This document shows positions 17,148 to 25,532 of a stretch of 64,000 nucleotides of DNA, piece after piece (position 1 is the stretch's first letter; each line of letters opens with the position of its first letter). Made by a program: the position numbers and the translations under genes. Under the pieces are notes generated by a model. That model was not told the DNA's origin, did no database searches, and saw nothing but the letters and a program-made list of their open reading frames with translations. The DNA is from Aggregatilinea lenta. GTDB lineage: Bacteria; Chloroflexota; Anaerolineae; Aggregatilineales; Aggregatilineaceae. The stretch spans positions 372,001 to 436,000 of the forward strand of contig NZ_BFCB01000002.1 in NCBI RefSeq assembly GCF_003569045.1, in the 5' to 3' direction.

Positions 17148-18209
17148 TCAAGCGAACAGCGCTACCACCTGCCACTCGGCCAGGTCCGCACCGGCCTCAC
17201 GCCGGATCAGCATCACCGATTCCGCGCGCCAGCCCATCAGATCGATCTCGCGCTGCATGCGCGCCACCAGACGCGGGTACGCGTGTGCGGGCACGGCGCT
17301 GCCCACCACGACCTGCGCGAGCTGCACGTCTTCGTCTTCGACCGGCGCGATGAGGCCGTCGAGATTAAACATCAGGTCGTCGTACGGCTCGTCCAGCGCA
17401 TCGTCCGGCTCAACGGCCAGCGCCGCGACGTACCGTTGCGTGCCGATCACGCTCGCCAGCACACCCTCAATCTCCAGCTCGAACGGCAGCTGCGCCTGCG
17501 CCCACTCGTCCAGCGCCGCCTCGACCTCGTCCGGCTCGCTGGTGCGGAAGACGGGAGCCAGATCGATGCCGGGCGGCGGCGCGCCCTCGATCCCGGCTTG
17601 CTCGCGCAACGCCTCGATCTGCTCGACCAGCTCCAGCGGCAGCGTCAGCACGATGCGGTAGGTCCAGTCCGGCAGCAGCGCCTCGCCAGTGGGCGCGTCT
17701 TCCATCGCTGCGGGCAGCGGGTCCGCCACCTCAAGCGGCAGCGCGGCCTGCACGACCGGCAGCGCAGGCGCTGCTACGTTCACAGCAGGCACAGGGTCCG
17801 CTTCCGGCGGCGCCTCGACAAACGCCTGCGCGGACGGCGCGGAACCTTCGGCGACCGGCTGATCCGGTGCCGTGTCATCCGGCGGCGCCGCGTCGGCGTG
17901 TGAGTCGGCATTTTGTGGCGCGATCTGCGACGCGATCTGCGGCGCGCCGGGAGCCGCGCGGTCAGCCTCGTCGTCCAGGTCCGCGATGGCCGCGAACAGT
18001 TCCTCGCGCAGCATCTCGTCGGGGTCCGCCGCGTCCGGCTCGACTATATCCGGCTCCACCTCGTCCAGCGCGTCCAGGTCGATGGCGTCGAGGTCGATCA
18101 CGTCCTCCTCGTCGTCCCACAGGTCGCCGCTCGTGTCGGGAAAATCGCCGTACGAGATGTCGCCCGGATCGTCGTCGACGGGTCGCGACGGTCTGTTCAA
18201 ATTACCCAT
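17148..18209 (-). CDS. Acidic protein of unknown function with a C-terminal alpha/beta domain
   Basis: The 353-residue protein has a strongly acidic, disordered N-terminal half (Asp/Glu/Ala/Pro to about residue 175). The C-terminal domain begins WTYRIVLTLPLELVEQIEAL and alternates predicted strands and helices to the end. The domain outline recalls 2H phosphoesterases (2'-5' RNA-ligase-like), but no HxT or HxS motif is present, so it would be non-catalytic or a different fold. It overlaps the YdjC-like gene by 8 bases and precedes the SLATT-like pair, so all four genes are probably one transcript. GGAG precedes ATG 18209. Confidence 0.65.
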   Translation of the reverse strand: MGNLNRPSRPVDDDPGDISYGDFPDTSGDLWDDEEDVIDLDAIDLDALDEVEPDIVEPDAADPDEMLREELFAAIADLDDEADRAAPGAPQIASQIAPQNADSHADAAPPDDTAPDQPVAEGSAPSAQAFVEAPPEADPVPAVNVAAPALPVVQAALPLEVADPLPAAMEDAPTGEALLPDWTYRIVLTLPLELVEQIEALREQAGIEGAPPPGIDLAPVFRTSEPDEVEAALDEWAQAQLPFELEIEGVLASVIGTQRYVAALAVEPDDALDEPYDDLMFNLDGLIAPVEDEDVQLAQVVVGSAVPAHAYPRLVARMQREIDLMGWRAESVMLIRREAGADLAEWQVVALFA

Positions 18210-19062
18210 TCTGTGCTCCGTTAACGCTCGACTGGCGCGCCACGTCCGCGAAGGTGACCAGCTCGATCCCCTCGTCCTGCACCAGCTCGCGCGTGGCGCG
18301 CTGCGTCAGGTGCGCCAGCTCGTTCTCGCGGCGCTCGTCAGGGATCTCGCCGCCGTGCCCGGGGTGCGTCAGCAGCTCGGTGACGCTGTCGTCGGGCAGC
18401 GTGCTCAGGATCACGAGCAGATCGCCCAGCGTTGCGTGCGGGCCGGTGAAGCGGATCTCCAACGCCGCCGGGAACCGAGACGCGGGATGCGCTTCCAGAA
18501 TCGAGCGAATAGTATCCACGACATCCGGCCCCGCGACGGCCACGTGCTGCCGGATGAGCCTATCCATCCGTGCGTGAATCAGGTCCAGGCCGACGTTGCG
18601 CATCGGCAGCCCATGCTCGGCGGCCATCGCCAGCATGGTGCGCAGCGCAGACGGGATCAAATAGGTCGCATGATAATGCGAATCGAGGTGATCGGGCGTG
18701 TGCCCGGCAATAGACACGAAGCGGTCGAACTGGGCGCGCATCTCGGCTTCGATCTCGTCCGGCGCGAACTGCTCGACCACGCCCGGCCACGCGTTGAAGG
18801 CGTAAAACTGGCCGTTCGCATCTACCAGTGACGGAACACGGTCGGGTGGCAGCACAGGTGCGCCTTCCACGAGATTGAGGTGCAGCCCCAGCCCCAGGTT
18901 TGGCGCGTCAGCCTGCGCCTGCCGGATGCCCGCGTCGGCAGCGGGAAAGTTAATCATGACGGTGGTGGACGTAATGATGCCCTTGAGATGACCCTCGACG
19001 ATACCGCGCGAAATCTCGGCGGTCAGCCCAAAATCATCCGCATTGACGATAAGCTTCTTCAT
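18202..19062 (-). CDS. YdjC/ChbG-HpnK family carbohydrate deacetylase
   Basis: The 286-residue protein opens with the hallmark LIVNADDFGLT (catalytic and metal Asp residues), followed by GLGLHLNL and the metal-binding DSHYHAT region, and a late THPGHGG motif. Family members deacetylate small N-acetylated saccharides (chitobiose, hopanoid-linked sugars) using a divalent metal. No signal peptide is seen, so it is cytoplasmic. It heads the minus-strand run leading to the SLATT-like genes; the functional link is unclear and may only be operon sharing. Confidence 0.88.
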   Translation of the reverse strand: MKKLIVNADDFGLTAEISRGIVEGHLKGIITSTTVMINFPAADAGIRQAQADAPNLGLGLHLNLVEGAPVLPPDRVPSLVDANGQFYAFNAWPGVVEQFAPDEIEAEMRAQFDRFVSIAGHTPDHLDSHYHATYLIPSALRTMLAMAAEHGLPMRNVGLDLIHARMDRLIRQHVAVAGPDVVDTIRSILEAHPASRFPAALEIRFTGPHATLGDLLVILSTLPDDSVTELLTHPGHGGEIPDERRENELAHLTQRATRELVQDEGIELVTFADVARQSSVNGAQNG

Positions 19063-19309
19063 TGACCGTGTGCTGCACCTTTGCTGCTGATCCTGGCCTG
19101 CCAGATAGCCTACTCCGGCACGCTCTAAAAGGCAACCGCCTCTCGTTTTTCGCCCGGCTTTGTGTTACCTTTCCAGGCAGACGATTCAGCCGCCCGCGCC
19201 GGACAGCCGCGCGAGGATCGCCGCGATTTCGACCGCATCCTGTCCTGTTGGCGGCGCTGCTTGCTTCAAAACAAATCGTGTGGATGTCCTAATTGAATTG
19301 AGGTATGCC

Positions 19310-20899
19310 ATGCCTGAGTCTGTTCGCGCCGCCGTCGAAGAAACGGTCGCTCAGATCGCAGAGCGTTACAAAGCGATCAACCTGAAGCAGTGGGAAGCCG
19401 CCACCACCGGCACGCCGGAGGCCCTCGACGCGATGGCCGAGGCCAACGGCGAGTGGATGCGCTACTTTGCCGACCCGGAACCCTACCAGAAGTTCCGGGC
19501 CTGGGACGACGGCAACGCCGCCGATGGCGATCCGCTGCTGGCGCGGCAGGTCCACCTGCTGCACCTGATGTTCGCCGAGGGCCAGCGCGATCCGCAAACC
19601 ATCGAGGAAATGACCGCCCTGCAAAAGGGCCTGGACGACGCCTACACCAACTTCCGCGCGGAGGTGGACGGCAAGCGCCTGACGGCCAACGCCATCGACC
19701 AGATCCTCGCCACGGAAAACGATTCCGAGAAGCGGCGCGAGGCGTGGGAAGCCAGCAAGCAGATCGGCCCGGTCGTGGCGGACAAGATCCGCCGCCTCGC
19801 GGAGTTACGCAACGACGCCGCGCGGCGCATGGACTACGCCAACTTCCACCGCATGAGCCTGACGCTCAACGAGTTGGACCCGGACTGGCTCTACGCCATG
19901 CTCGACGAGCTGGCGGCCAAAACCGACGCGCCGTTCCGCCGCGTCAAGGCGGAGATGGACGCCGAGCTGAGCCAGCGCTACGGCGTGCCGGTCGCGGAGC
20001 TGATGCCGTGGCACTACGCCGATCCGTTCTTCCAGCGCGCGCCGATGGTCGGCGGGCTGGATTACGACGCGCTGTTCGAGGGCAAGGATCTGGTCGAGCT
20101 GGCGCTGAAGACGTACGACGGGCTGGGCATGGAAGTGCGCGGCATCCTCTCGCGCAGCGACCTGTACGAGCGCGAAGGCAAGGATCAGCACGCATTCTGC
20201 ACCCACATCGACCGCGAAGGCGACGTGCGCATCCTGTGCAACCTCCAGCCGTCGCTGCGCTGGACCGAGACGATCCTGCACGAGCTGGGCCACGGCGTTT
20301 ACGACAGCAACATCCCCGGCGACCTGCCCTGGCTGCTGCGCAGCTTCCCGCACATCCTGACCACCGAGGCGATGGCGATGCTGATGGGCGCGGCCACGCT
20401 CGATCCCGACTGGCACGAGCAGGTGCTCGGCGCGTCACCGGAAGAAGCCGCCGCGCGCGGCGCGGCGGGCGCGGCCCGCTTCCGCCTGGAAGAGCTGATC
20501 TTCGCGCGGTGGGTGATGGTGGTGGTCAACTTCGAGCGCGGCATGTACGAAGATCCCTCGCGTGACCTCAACGGCTTGTGGTGGGATCTGGTGCAGAAAT
20601 ACCAACTACTCAACAAGCCCGAAGGCCGCGAGCAGCAGCCCGACTGGGCGACGAAGTACCACATCGCGCTGGCCCCGGCCTATTACCAGAACTACCTGCT
20701 GGGCCGCATGATGTCGCTGCAGTGGACCGGCTGGCTGACCGAGCACGCGGGCGGCATCATCGGGCGGCCCGACGCCGGGCAGTTCTTCATGCAGCGTATC
20801 TTCGCGCCGGGCAGCACCCTGCACTGGAACGATGCATTGGAGTTCGCGACGGGCGAAAAGCTCAACCCGGACTACTTCGTGCAGAAGTTTGCGTATTAG
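19310..20899 (+). CDS. M2/M3-like zinc metallopeptidase (peptidyl-dipeptidase type)
   Basis: The 529-residue cytoplasmic protein has a mostly helical body and the zinc site HELGH (His324, Glu325, His328), with the third ligand probably Glu353 in TTEAMAML. The overall pattern (YANFHRMSLTLNELDPDWLY, then AFCTHIDREGDVRI before the zinc site) fits the gluzincin M2/M3 group, which release dipeptides or degrade short peptides. No signal peptide is present. ATG 19310 is preceded by TTGAGG; a longer in-frame start at 19160 lacks a ribosome site and would add non-conserved residues. Confidence 0.85.
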   Translation: MPESVRAAVEETVAQIAERYKAINLKQWEAATTGTPEALDAMAEANGEWMRYFADPEPYQKFRAWDDGNAADGDPLLARQVHLLHLMFAEGQRDPQTIEEMTALQKGLDDAYTNFRAEVDGKRLTANAIDQILATENDSEKRREAWEASKQIGPVVADKIRRLAELRNDAARRMDYANFHRMSLTLNELDPDWLYAMLDELAAKTDAPFRRVKAEMDAELSQRYGVPVAELMPWHYADPFFQRAPMVGGLDYDALFEGKDLVELALKTYDGLGMEVRGILSRSDLYEREGKDQHAFCTHIDREGDVRILCNLQPSLRWTETILHELGHGVYDSNIPGDLPWLLRSFPHILTTEAMAMLMGAATLDPDWHEQVLGASPEEAAARGAAGAARFRLEELIFARWVMVVVNFERGMYEDPSRDLNGLWWDLVQKYQLLNKPEGREQQPDWATKYHIALAPAYYQNYLLGRMMSLQWTGWLTEHAGGIIGRPDAGQFFMQRIFAPGSTLHWNDALEFATGEKLNPDYFVQKFAY

Positions 20900-20927
20900 G
20901 CGGCAGGCCAATTTCGGGCCACTACGC

Positions 20928-21058
20928 GTAGGGGCAATTCGTGAATTGCCCCTACAAAACGCAGACGATATGGCAAACAAAGGCCGGGCGGAGCAAGCCC
21001 CGCCCCTACGGTGTGTGACGTCACGATTTTGGTAGGGGCGTATGCGATACGCCCCTAC
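20928..21058. repeat. Three B-type palindromes
   Basis: GTAGGGGCAATTCGTGAATT plus GCCCCTAC (20928-20955), a GGGCGGAGCAAGCCCCGCCC unit (about 20985-21009) and GTAGGGGCGTATGCGATACG plus CCCCTAC (21032-21058) lie in the gap after the peptidase gene. The end of the gap (about 21098-21133) carries AGCTAACCGCTGATCGCTGA, a short motif seen at other gene ends in this window. Confidence 0.75.
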
Positions 21059-21136
21059 AACGCAGACGGTGATCGCCACCTGGTCGCCTTTCGCTTCTGG
21101 CTAATCGCTCTCAGCTAACCGCTGATCGCTGACCCT

Positions 21137-21670
21137 ATGCAGCACCTCTACATCAGCTACCCCACCGAAGACTACCCGCTGGCACACCGGCTTGCCGGAG
21201 ACTTGCAGGCTGCCGGGTACGCCGTGTTCATCGATCCGGTGAACGAGATCGGCAGCATGGGCTGGGCCGCCGAAACACGCCAGGCGATCCGCACCTGCGG
21301 CGCAGTGATCATGATCTTGTCCCTGGCCGACCGCCGCCGCACCGGCATCCGCCACGAAGGCGTGCTCACCAAACGGCTTGGACGCCCCGTCGTCGTGCTG
21401 GCCCGCTCCCCCGGCGACCTGCCGCGCTACCTGACCCTGGCGGACGCCATCGTGCTCGACTGGAGCGGCGAGTATGACGCGGCGCTGCCCGCCCTGCTGG
21501 ACCTCCTGCCGCCCGCCGCCGAGCTGTTAACCGAACCGGTCACGGCCCACCCCATGCACCCGGCCTCCCCTGCCCGCCGCCGCAGACGCGTCGAACTCGC
21601 GGTGACGCTGGTCGCGCTGATGGCGCTCTGTCTGGCACTTGGGATCGTTTTTGGTTGGATTCCGGTGTAA
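21137..21670 (+). CDS. TIR-domain protein with C-terminal membrane anchor
   Basis: Residues 1-130 form a TIR fold: LYISYPTEDYPLAHRLAGDL (betaA/alphaA), AVFIDPVNEIGSMGWAAETRQAI (BB-loop region), GAVIMILS and RPVVVLAR. Glu74 (IRHEGVLTKRL) sits where NADase TIR proteins carry their catalytic Glu. A basic linker (ARRRRR) leads to one TM helix (VELAVTLVALMALCLALGIV). Bacterial TIR domains usually cleave NAD+ in phage defence or bind partners. No sensor domain is attached. The next gene follows after 49 bases. No clear ribosome site precedes ATG 21137. Confidence 0.82.
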   Translation: MQHLYISYPTEDYPLAHRLAGDLQAAGYAVFIDPVNEIGSMGWAAETRQAIRTCGAVIMILSLADRRRTGIRHEGVLTKRLGRPVVVLARSPGDLPRYLTLADAIVLDWSGEYDAALPALLDLLPPAAELLTEPVTAHPMHPASPARRRRRVELAVTLVALMALCLALGIVFGWIPV

Positions 21671-21719
21671 TATAGAACACAATATCCAGATGATGTGCCC
21701 AATCAAGTAGGATAGCCCC

Positions 21720-23540
21720 ATGGATCGAACCGTACCCAAGAGCGGCAGCGAAGAGATCGAACTCTACATCCGTACCTATTACTCACTCCTGCGCTCCAGC
21801 CACGCCGTGCAGCTCGACGCCCTGGAAGAAGCGCACATCGCGATGAATTCATCCCTGCACGTCAGCGCGCGCGCCGCCACCCCGGACGCGTCCGCGCTGT
21901 TTTACAGCATCATGCGCCTGCCCGCCTGCATCGCCAACGTGACCACGGTCGTCCTGGGCCAAAGCGACCGCGTCTTTCGCGAGCATGGCTACACCGACAT
22001 CGAGCGATGGGAGCGCGTGGTCGCCCCGGCGCGCCGCCGCCGCATGCTCTACAACGGCAAGGATACCCTGGCGGTCTACATTGCCAGCCGGTCGGATATC
22101 GACGACCTGATGCCGATTCTGGTTGCGCTGCAAATCGAATGGAATAAGCTGCACCCACTGCTGCAAGCCAACGGCGTGCAGGCGATTCTAGCCGCCTACA
22201 GCGCCGACTCGACCCTGATGCGCACCGCCGATCTGGCCCGCGCGCTCGGCATGAATCCCGACGATCTGAGCCGCCTGCAAGAAGCCTGGGGCACCACGAT
22301 GGGTCCGACCCTGCAAACCATCGCGCGCGCGCCCAAGCGGTTCGCCGTGCGCCTGCTGGCCGGAACGTACATCAACTACCAGCGCGCCACCTCGGACTGG
22401 TGGTACAACGTGCGCCAGTCGGTCGCGCCCGTCAGCCTCGAAGATCGTCCGGTCTACTTCGTGTCCAGCAACGTGCACGCCATCCCCAACCTGATCAGCG
22501 GCTTCGCACTGGCGGAGGAAGACAAGATCCTCGACTTCGTGGAGCGCGCGGGCGACCCCAGCCTGAAAGCCGAGTACGACTATGTCGGCGTGCGCGACCA
22601 GTACAACAACAAAAGCAACTTCCTGTACTACGCGCTGCGCCGCTACGCGATCGTCGGCGACGCGGACAAGCGCCGCGTGCAAACCGAGCGCGAGATGGGC
22701 ATCCAGCGCGTGCCGAGCCTGCACGGCTTCGACATCGAGGCGCAGGTCATCGAGCTGAGCAAGATCGACCGCGAGCGTATGGATCCGCGCCTGTTGTGCT
22801 GCGACGACGCGACCTTCGACCGTCTGCGCCAGAGCAACGCGCTGATCGTCAACATCGACTACCCGCTCGGCATGGCGGCCTATCACGTCCTGGCGAAGAT
22901 CAGCCAATACGTAACCTACATGCAGGGCATCTACGTCATCGGCAAGGCGGCAACGCTCAACGCGCGCATTGGCGACGTGCTCATCGCCAACGTGGTCTAC
23001 GACGAGCACAGCGAGAACTCGTATCTGTTCGGCAACTGTTTCACCGCCGCCGACGTGCTGCCCTACCTGACCCTGACCAGCGTGCTGGACAACCAGAAGG
23101 TCGTGACCGTGCGCGGCACGTACCTGCAAAACGCGCGCTACATGGACGTGTTCTACCGCGAGGGCTACTCCATCGTCGAGATGGAGGCCGGGCCGTACCT
23201 GTCCGGCGCGTACGAGATGGTGCGCGCCCAGCGCCACCCGGTCAACGAGATCGTGAACCTCTACATCGCGCCGTTCGACCTGGGCTTTTTGCACTACGCC
23301 AGCGACACGCCGATGAGCAAGGGCCGCAACCTCGGCGCCGGGCGCCTCAGCTACATCGGCGCGGAGCCGACCTACGCGACTGCCATTGCCACGCTGCGCC
23401 GCATCTTCAGCGTCGAGCTTCAGCGGTTGGCCGGGCAAAAGCCCGATCACAAGGCCGCCGAGGAGCAGCGCACCGATGCGGCGCCCGTCGCCCCGATGGT
23501 CGAAGGAGAAGACAGCAATGGACGTATCCACAGCGATTAA
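21720..23540 (+). CDS. Large uncharacterised protein with a nucleoside-phosphorylase-like C-terminal domain
   Basis: The 606-residue protein is soluble. The N-terminal 220 residues are helical, with a possible HTH-like stretch (TADLARALGMNPDDLSRLQE). The C-terminal half shows hallmarks of the purine nucleoside phosphorylase/MTA-SAH nucleosidase fold: a GKAATLNARIGDVLIANVVY segment and Val-Glu-Met-Glu-Ala (Glu487, Met488, Glu489), the ribose-binding motif. Similar long proteins of unknown function occur in diverse bacteria. It lies 49 bases after the TIR gene and overlaps the nitroreductase gene by 23 bases. It might process a nucleoside or NAD-derived product. This is inference. Confidence 0.65.
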   Translation: MDRTVPKSGSEEIELYIRTYYSLLRSSHAVQLDALEEAHIAMNSSLHVSARAATPDASALFYSIMRLPACIANVTTVVLGQSDRVFREHGYTDIERWERVVAPARRRRMLYNGKDTLAVYIASRSDIDDLMPILVALQIEWNKLHPLLQANGVQAILAAYSADSTLMRTADLARALGMNPDDLSRLQEAWGTTMGPTLQTIARAPKRFAVRLLAGTYINYQRATSDWWYNVRQSVAPVSLEDRPVYFVSSNVHAIPNLISGFALAEEDKILDFVERAGDPSLKAEYDYVGVRDQYNNKSNFLYYALRRYAIVGDADKRRVQTEREMGIQRVPSLHGFDIEAQVIELSKIDRERMDPRLLCCDDATFDRLRQSNALIVNIDYPLGMAAYHVLAKISQYVTYMQGIYVIGKAATLNARIGDVLIANVVYDEHSENSYLFGNCFTAADVLPYLTLTSVLDNQKVVTVRGTYLQNARYMDVFYREGYSIVEMEAGPYLSGAYEMVRAQRHPVNEIVNLYIAPFDLGFLHYASDTPMSKGRNLGAGRLSYIGAEPTYATAIATLRRIFSVELQRLAGQKPDHKAAEEQRTDAAPVAPMVEGEDSNGRIHSD

Positions 23541-24051
23541 GTCCAATCGCTCCGTCCGCAAATTCACCGATCAACCCGTTCCGCGTGATGACATCGAGCG
23601 GATCGTCAACGCCGGGCGATTATCCGGCTCGGCTAAGAACCGCCAGCCCTGGCGTTTCGTGGTGGTCACCGCGCGCGACACGCTGCAGGCGCTCAGCGAG
23701 TGCGGTCCCTGGTGCACGCATCTGGCCGGGGCCGCGTTCGCGGTGGTAATGGTGGTAAAAGATCTGACTGATCCACCGACCTTGACCACGCCCTTCGACC
23801 TGGGCCGCGCCAGCCAGAACATGATCCTGGCCGCGTGGGATCTGGGCATCGGGTCGTGCATGGCGACCGTCTACGAGCCGCAGCGCGCCCGCGTCGCGCT
23901 GGGCGTGCCGGACGACCGTGCCGTGCCGTGGGCGATCTCGTTCGGCTACCCGCATCCCGACGCCGACCCGCGCAACCGCCCGCCGCGCAAGGAGGGCCGC
24001 CGCTCGTTCGATGAGGTCGCCTCGTCGGAGACGTGGAACGAGAACGAGTAA
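23518..24051 (+). CDS. Nitroreductase-family FMN oxidoreductase
   Basis: The 177-residue protein has the family start AIKSNRSVRKFTDQPVP (FMN phosphate-binding Arg residues), GSAKNRQPWRFVVV, and the later GRASQNMILAAWDLGIGSC segment that contacts flavin. Members reduce nitro compounds, quinones or flavins with NAD(P)H as homodimers. ATG 23518 follows GGAG and lies inside the upstream gene, indicating translational coupling with the nucleoside-phosphorylase-like gene. The short length is usual for compact members. The substrate is unknown. Confidence 0.88.
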   Translation: MDVSTAIKSNRSVRKFTDQPVPRDDIERIVNAGRLSGSAKNRQPWRFVVVTARDTLQALSECGPWCTHLAGAAFAVVMVVKDLTDPPTLTTPFDLGRASQNMILAAWDLGIGSCMATVYEPQRARVALGVPDDRAVPWAISFGYPHPDADPRNRPPRKEGRRSFDEVASSETWNENE

Positions 24052-24151
24052 ATCCGATCCTGATTTCTGTTGGCGGTGTAGGGGATACGCCCCTTTATTG
24101 TTGTCGGGCACACCCTGGCAAGGCAGTGGTCAGTAAAGGCAAGGGCAAACA

Positions 24152-24274
24152 CGACCTCACCCCCTGCCCCTCTCCAGTCTGGGCTGGAGAGGGGAGACAA
24201 GCACGACCCCACAATCGTTGGGATCGAGCGATGGCATAAAACGAAAAGGGCGGGTTCAAAAAAACCCGTCCCTA
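24152..24274 (+). repeat. Composite A-B intergenic repeat, copy 3
   Basis: The A half is 24152-24198 (CTCTCCAGTCTGGGCTGGAG palindrome core). The B half is 24245-24274 (GGGCGGGTTC and AACCCGTCCC). The spacer is 46 bases. On the minus strand the B half is followed by TTTTCG and can act as terminator for fmt. Confidence 0.75.
24242..24270 (-). terminator. Probable terminator of fmt
   Basis: On the minus strand GACGGGTT and AACCCGCC form a hairpin with a T-rich loop, followed by CTTTTCG, about 53 bases after the fmt stop. Confidence 0.5.
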
Positions 24275-24322
24275 CAAAAACCTGTTTTTGCTGTTGCTGG
24301 CTAATCGATAACGGCGGCGCTT

Positions 24323-25315
24323 TTACTCTTCCGGCTCCGGGACGCTGCCCAGACGGCTGCCCAGGAAGCCCGACGCGCCGTTGAGGAAGTCGGCGGCTTC
24401 CATCACCTGCCGCCCGGCGAGCTGAAGCTGCGTCGGCGCGTAGGCCCAGCGCCCCGTGCCGATCACGAACGGCGTCGCCTTGGTGAACGCCGCGCCCTGC
24501 GTATCCGCCACGACCCCCGGCGGCACCCCGATGTCGATCGCTACCGGGTAACCCGCCAGAATCTTCAGCAGCTTGCCCTCCCACATCGTATAGGTGCCCG
24601 GCCACGGCTTGTAGGCGCGCACGTGGCGGTCGATCTCATCCGCGCTTTGCCGCCAGTTGATCTCGCCGTCTTCTTTCTTGAGCTGCGGTGCAAACGTGAT
24701 CAGCTCCGCGTTGGACGGCTGTTCGTGCGGCGAAATGCTGCCGCCCAGCAGCCAGCGCAGCGTGTGAATCAGCAGGTTCGCGCCCAGCGGCGCAAGCTTG
24801 TCGTGCAGGGACTGGCCCGTCTCGTAGGGCAGAATAGGGATCGAATCCTGAAGCAAGATCGGGCCGGAATCGAGGCCCGCGTTCATGACCATCGTCGTGA
24901 CGCCGGTGTACGTGTCCCCGGCGCGAATCGCGGCCTGGATCGGGGCGGCCCCACGCCAGCGCGGCAGCAGGGACGCATGCACGTTGATCGGCGCGACACG
25001 CGGCAGGTCGAGCACATTCTGGCGCAAAATCTGGCCGAACGCGGTCACCACCAGGAAGTCCGGGGTCCACACGCGCAAATGCTCGACCGCCTCCGGCGAG
25101 CGCAGCGTTTCCGGCTGGAACACGGGCAAATCCGCTTCAACCGCCACCTGCTTGACGGGGGACTCGCGCACGTCCCGGCCCCGCCCGGCGGGCCGGTCGG
25201 GCTGCGTCACGACCCCCACCACGTCGAAGTCGGGCGCATCCAGCAGCGCCTCCAGCGTCGGCACGGCGAAGTCTGGCGTCCCCATAAAAATAACCCGGCT
25301 GGTTGCGCTTGCCAT
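24323..25315 (-). CDS. fmt: Methionyl-tRNA formyltransferase
   Basis: The 330-residue protein has the N-terminal formyltransferase domain with VIFMGTPDFAVPTLEAL, the catalytic region NVHASLLPRWRGAAPIQAAI (Asn, His) and LDSGPILLQ, then the C-terminal OB-like tRNA-binding domain (INWRQSADEIDRHVRAYKPW). It formylates initiator Met-tRNA with 10-formyl-THF. Length matches the family. ATG 25315 follows GGGGAG. No def gene is adjacent, unlike the common def-fmt pairing. Confidence 0.96.
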   Translation of the reverse strand: MASATSRVIFMGTPDFAVPTLEALLDAPDFDVVGVVTQPDRPAGRGRDVRESPVKQVAVEADLPVFQPETLRSPEAVEHLRVWTPDFLVVTAFGQILRQNVLDLPRVAPINVHASLLPRWRGAAPIQAAIRAGDTYTGVTTMVMNAGLDSGPILLQDSIPILPYETGQSLHDKLAPLGANLLIHTLRWLLGGSISPHEQPSNAELITFAPQLKKEDGEINWRQSADEIDRHVRAYKPWPGTYTMWEGKLLKILAGYPVAIDIGVPPGVVADTQGAAFTKATPFVIGTGRWAYAPTQLQLAGRQVMEAADFLNGASGFLGSRLGSVPEPEE

Positions 25316-25405
25316 CGTTTTGCTCCCCTTACCACTCCACCGCGTGGCAGCCTTTATCGTTCATGAATCCGTTCAAAATTCACTCTAGTCACCCGCTCGC
25401 GTCTA

Positions 25406-25414
25406 TGTTACAAT
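25406..25414 (+). promoter_or_regulatory. Extended -10 promoter of tRNA-His
   Basis: TGTTACAAT is a TGn-extended -10 element, placing transcription start about 7 bases before the tRNA 5' end. Confidence 0.55.
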
Positions 25415-25427
25415 CGCCCCAGTTCAT

Positions 25428-25501
25428 GGTGACTGTGGTGCAGTGGTTAGCACGTCTGACTGTGGATCAGAAGGTCGAGGGTTCAAATCCCTCCAGTCAC
25501 C
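25428..25501 (+). tRNA. tRNA-His (anticodon GTG)
   Basis: The cloverleaf is complete: acceptor GTGACTG (25429-25435) with CAGTCAC (25494-25500), D stem GTGC/GCAC, anticodon stem TCTGA/TCAGA with loop CTGTGGA (anticodon 25462-25464), T stem GAGGG/CCCTC with TTCAAAT loop. The extra G at 25428 opposite C25501 is the G-1:C73 identity pair specific to tRNA-His. The CCA end is not encoded. Confidence 0.97.
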
Positions 25502-25506
25502 CACCC

Positions 25507-25532
25507 ACCGGCGCAAACGCGCCGGTTTTTTT
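25507..25532 (+). terminator. Terminator of tRNA-His
   Basis: CCGGCGC, AAAC loop, GCGCCGG and seven T directly follow the tRNA. The SRPBCC gene on the opposite strand ends at the same point. Confidence 0.9.

Noticed and set aside
22188-23567. 459-codon minus-strand frame opposite the 606-residue gene
   Set aside because: It is an antisense frame with biased composition and no start context.
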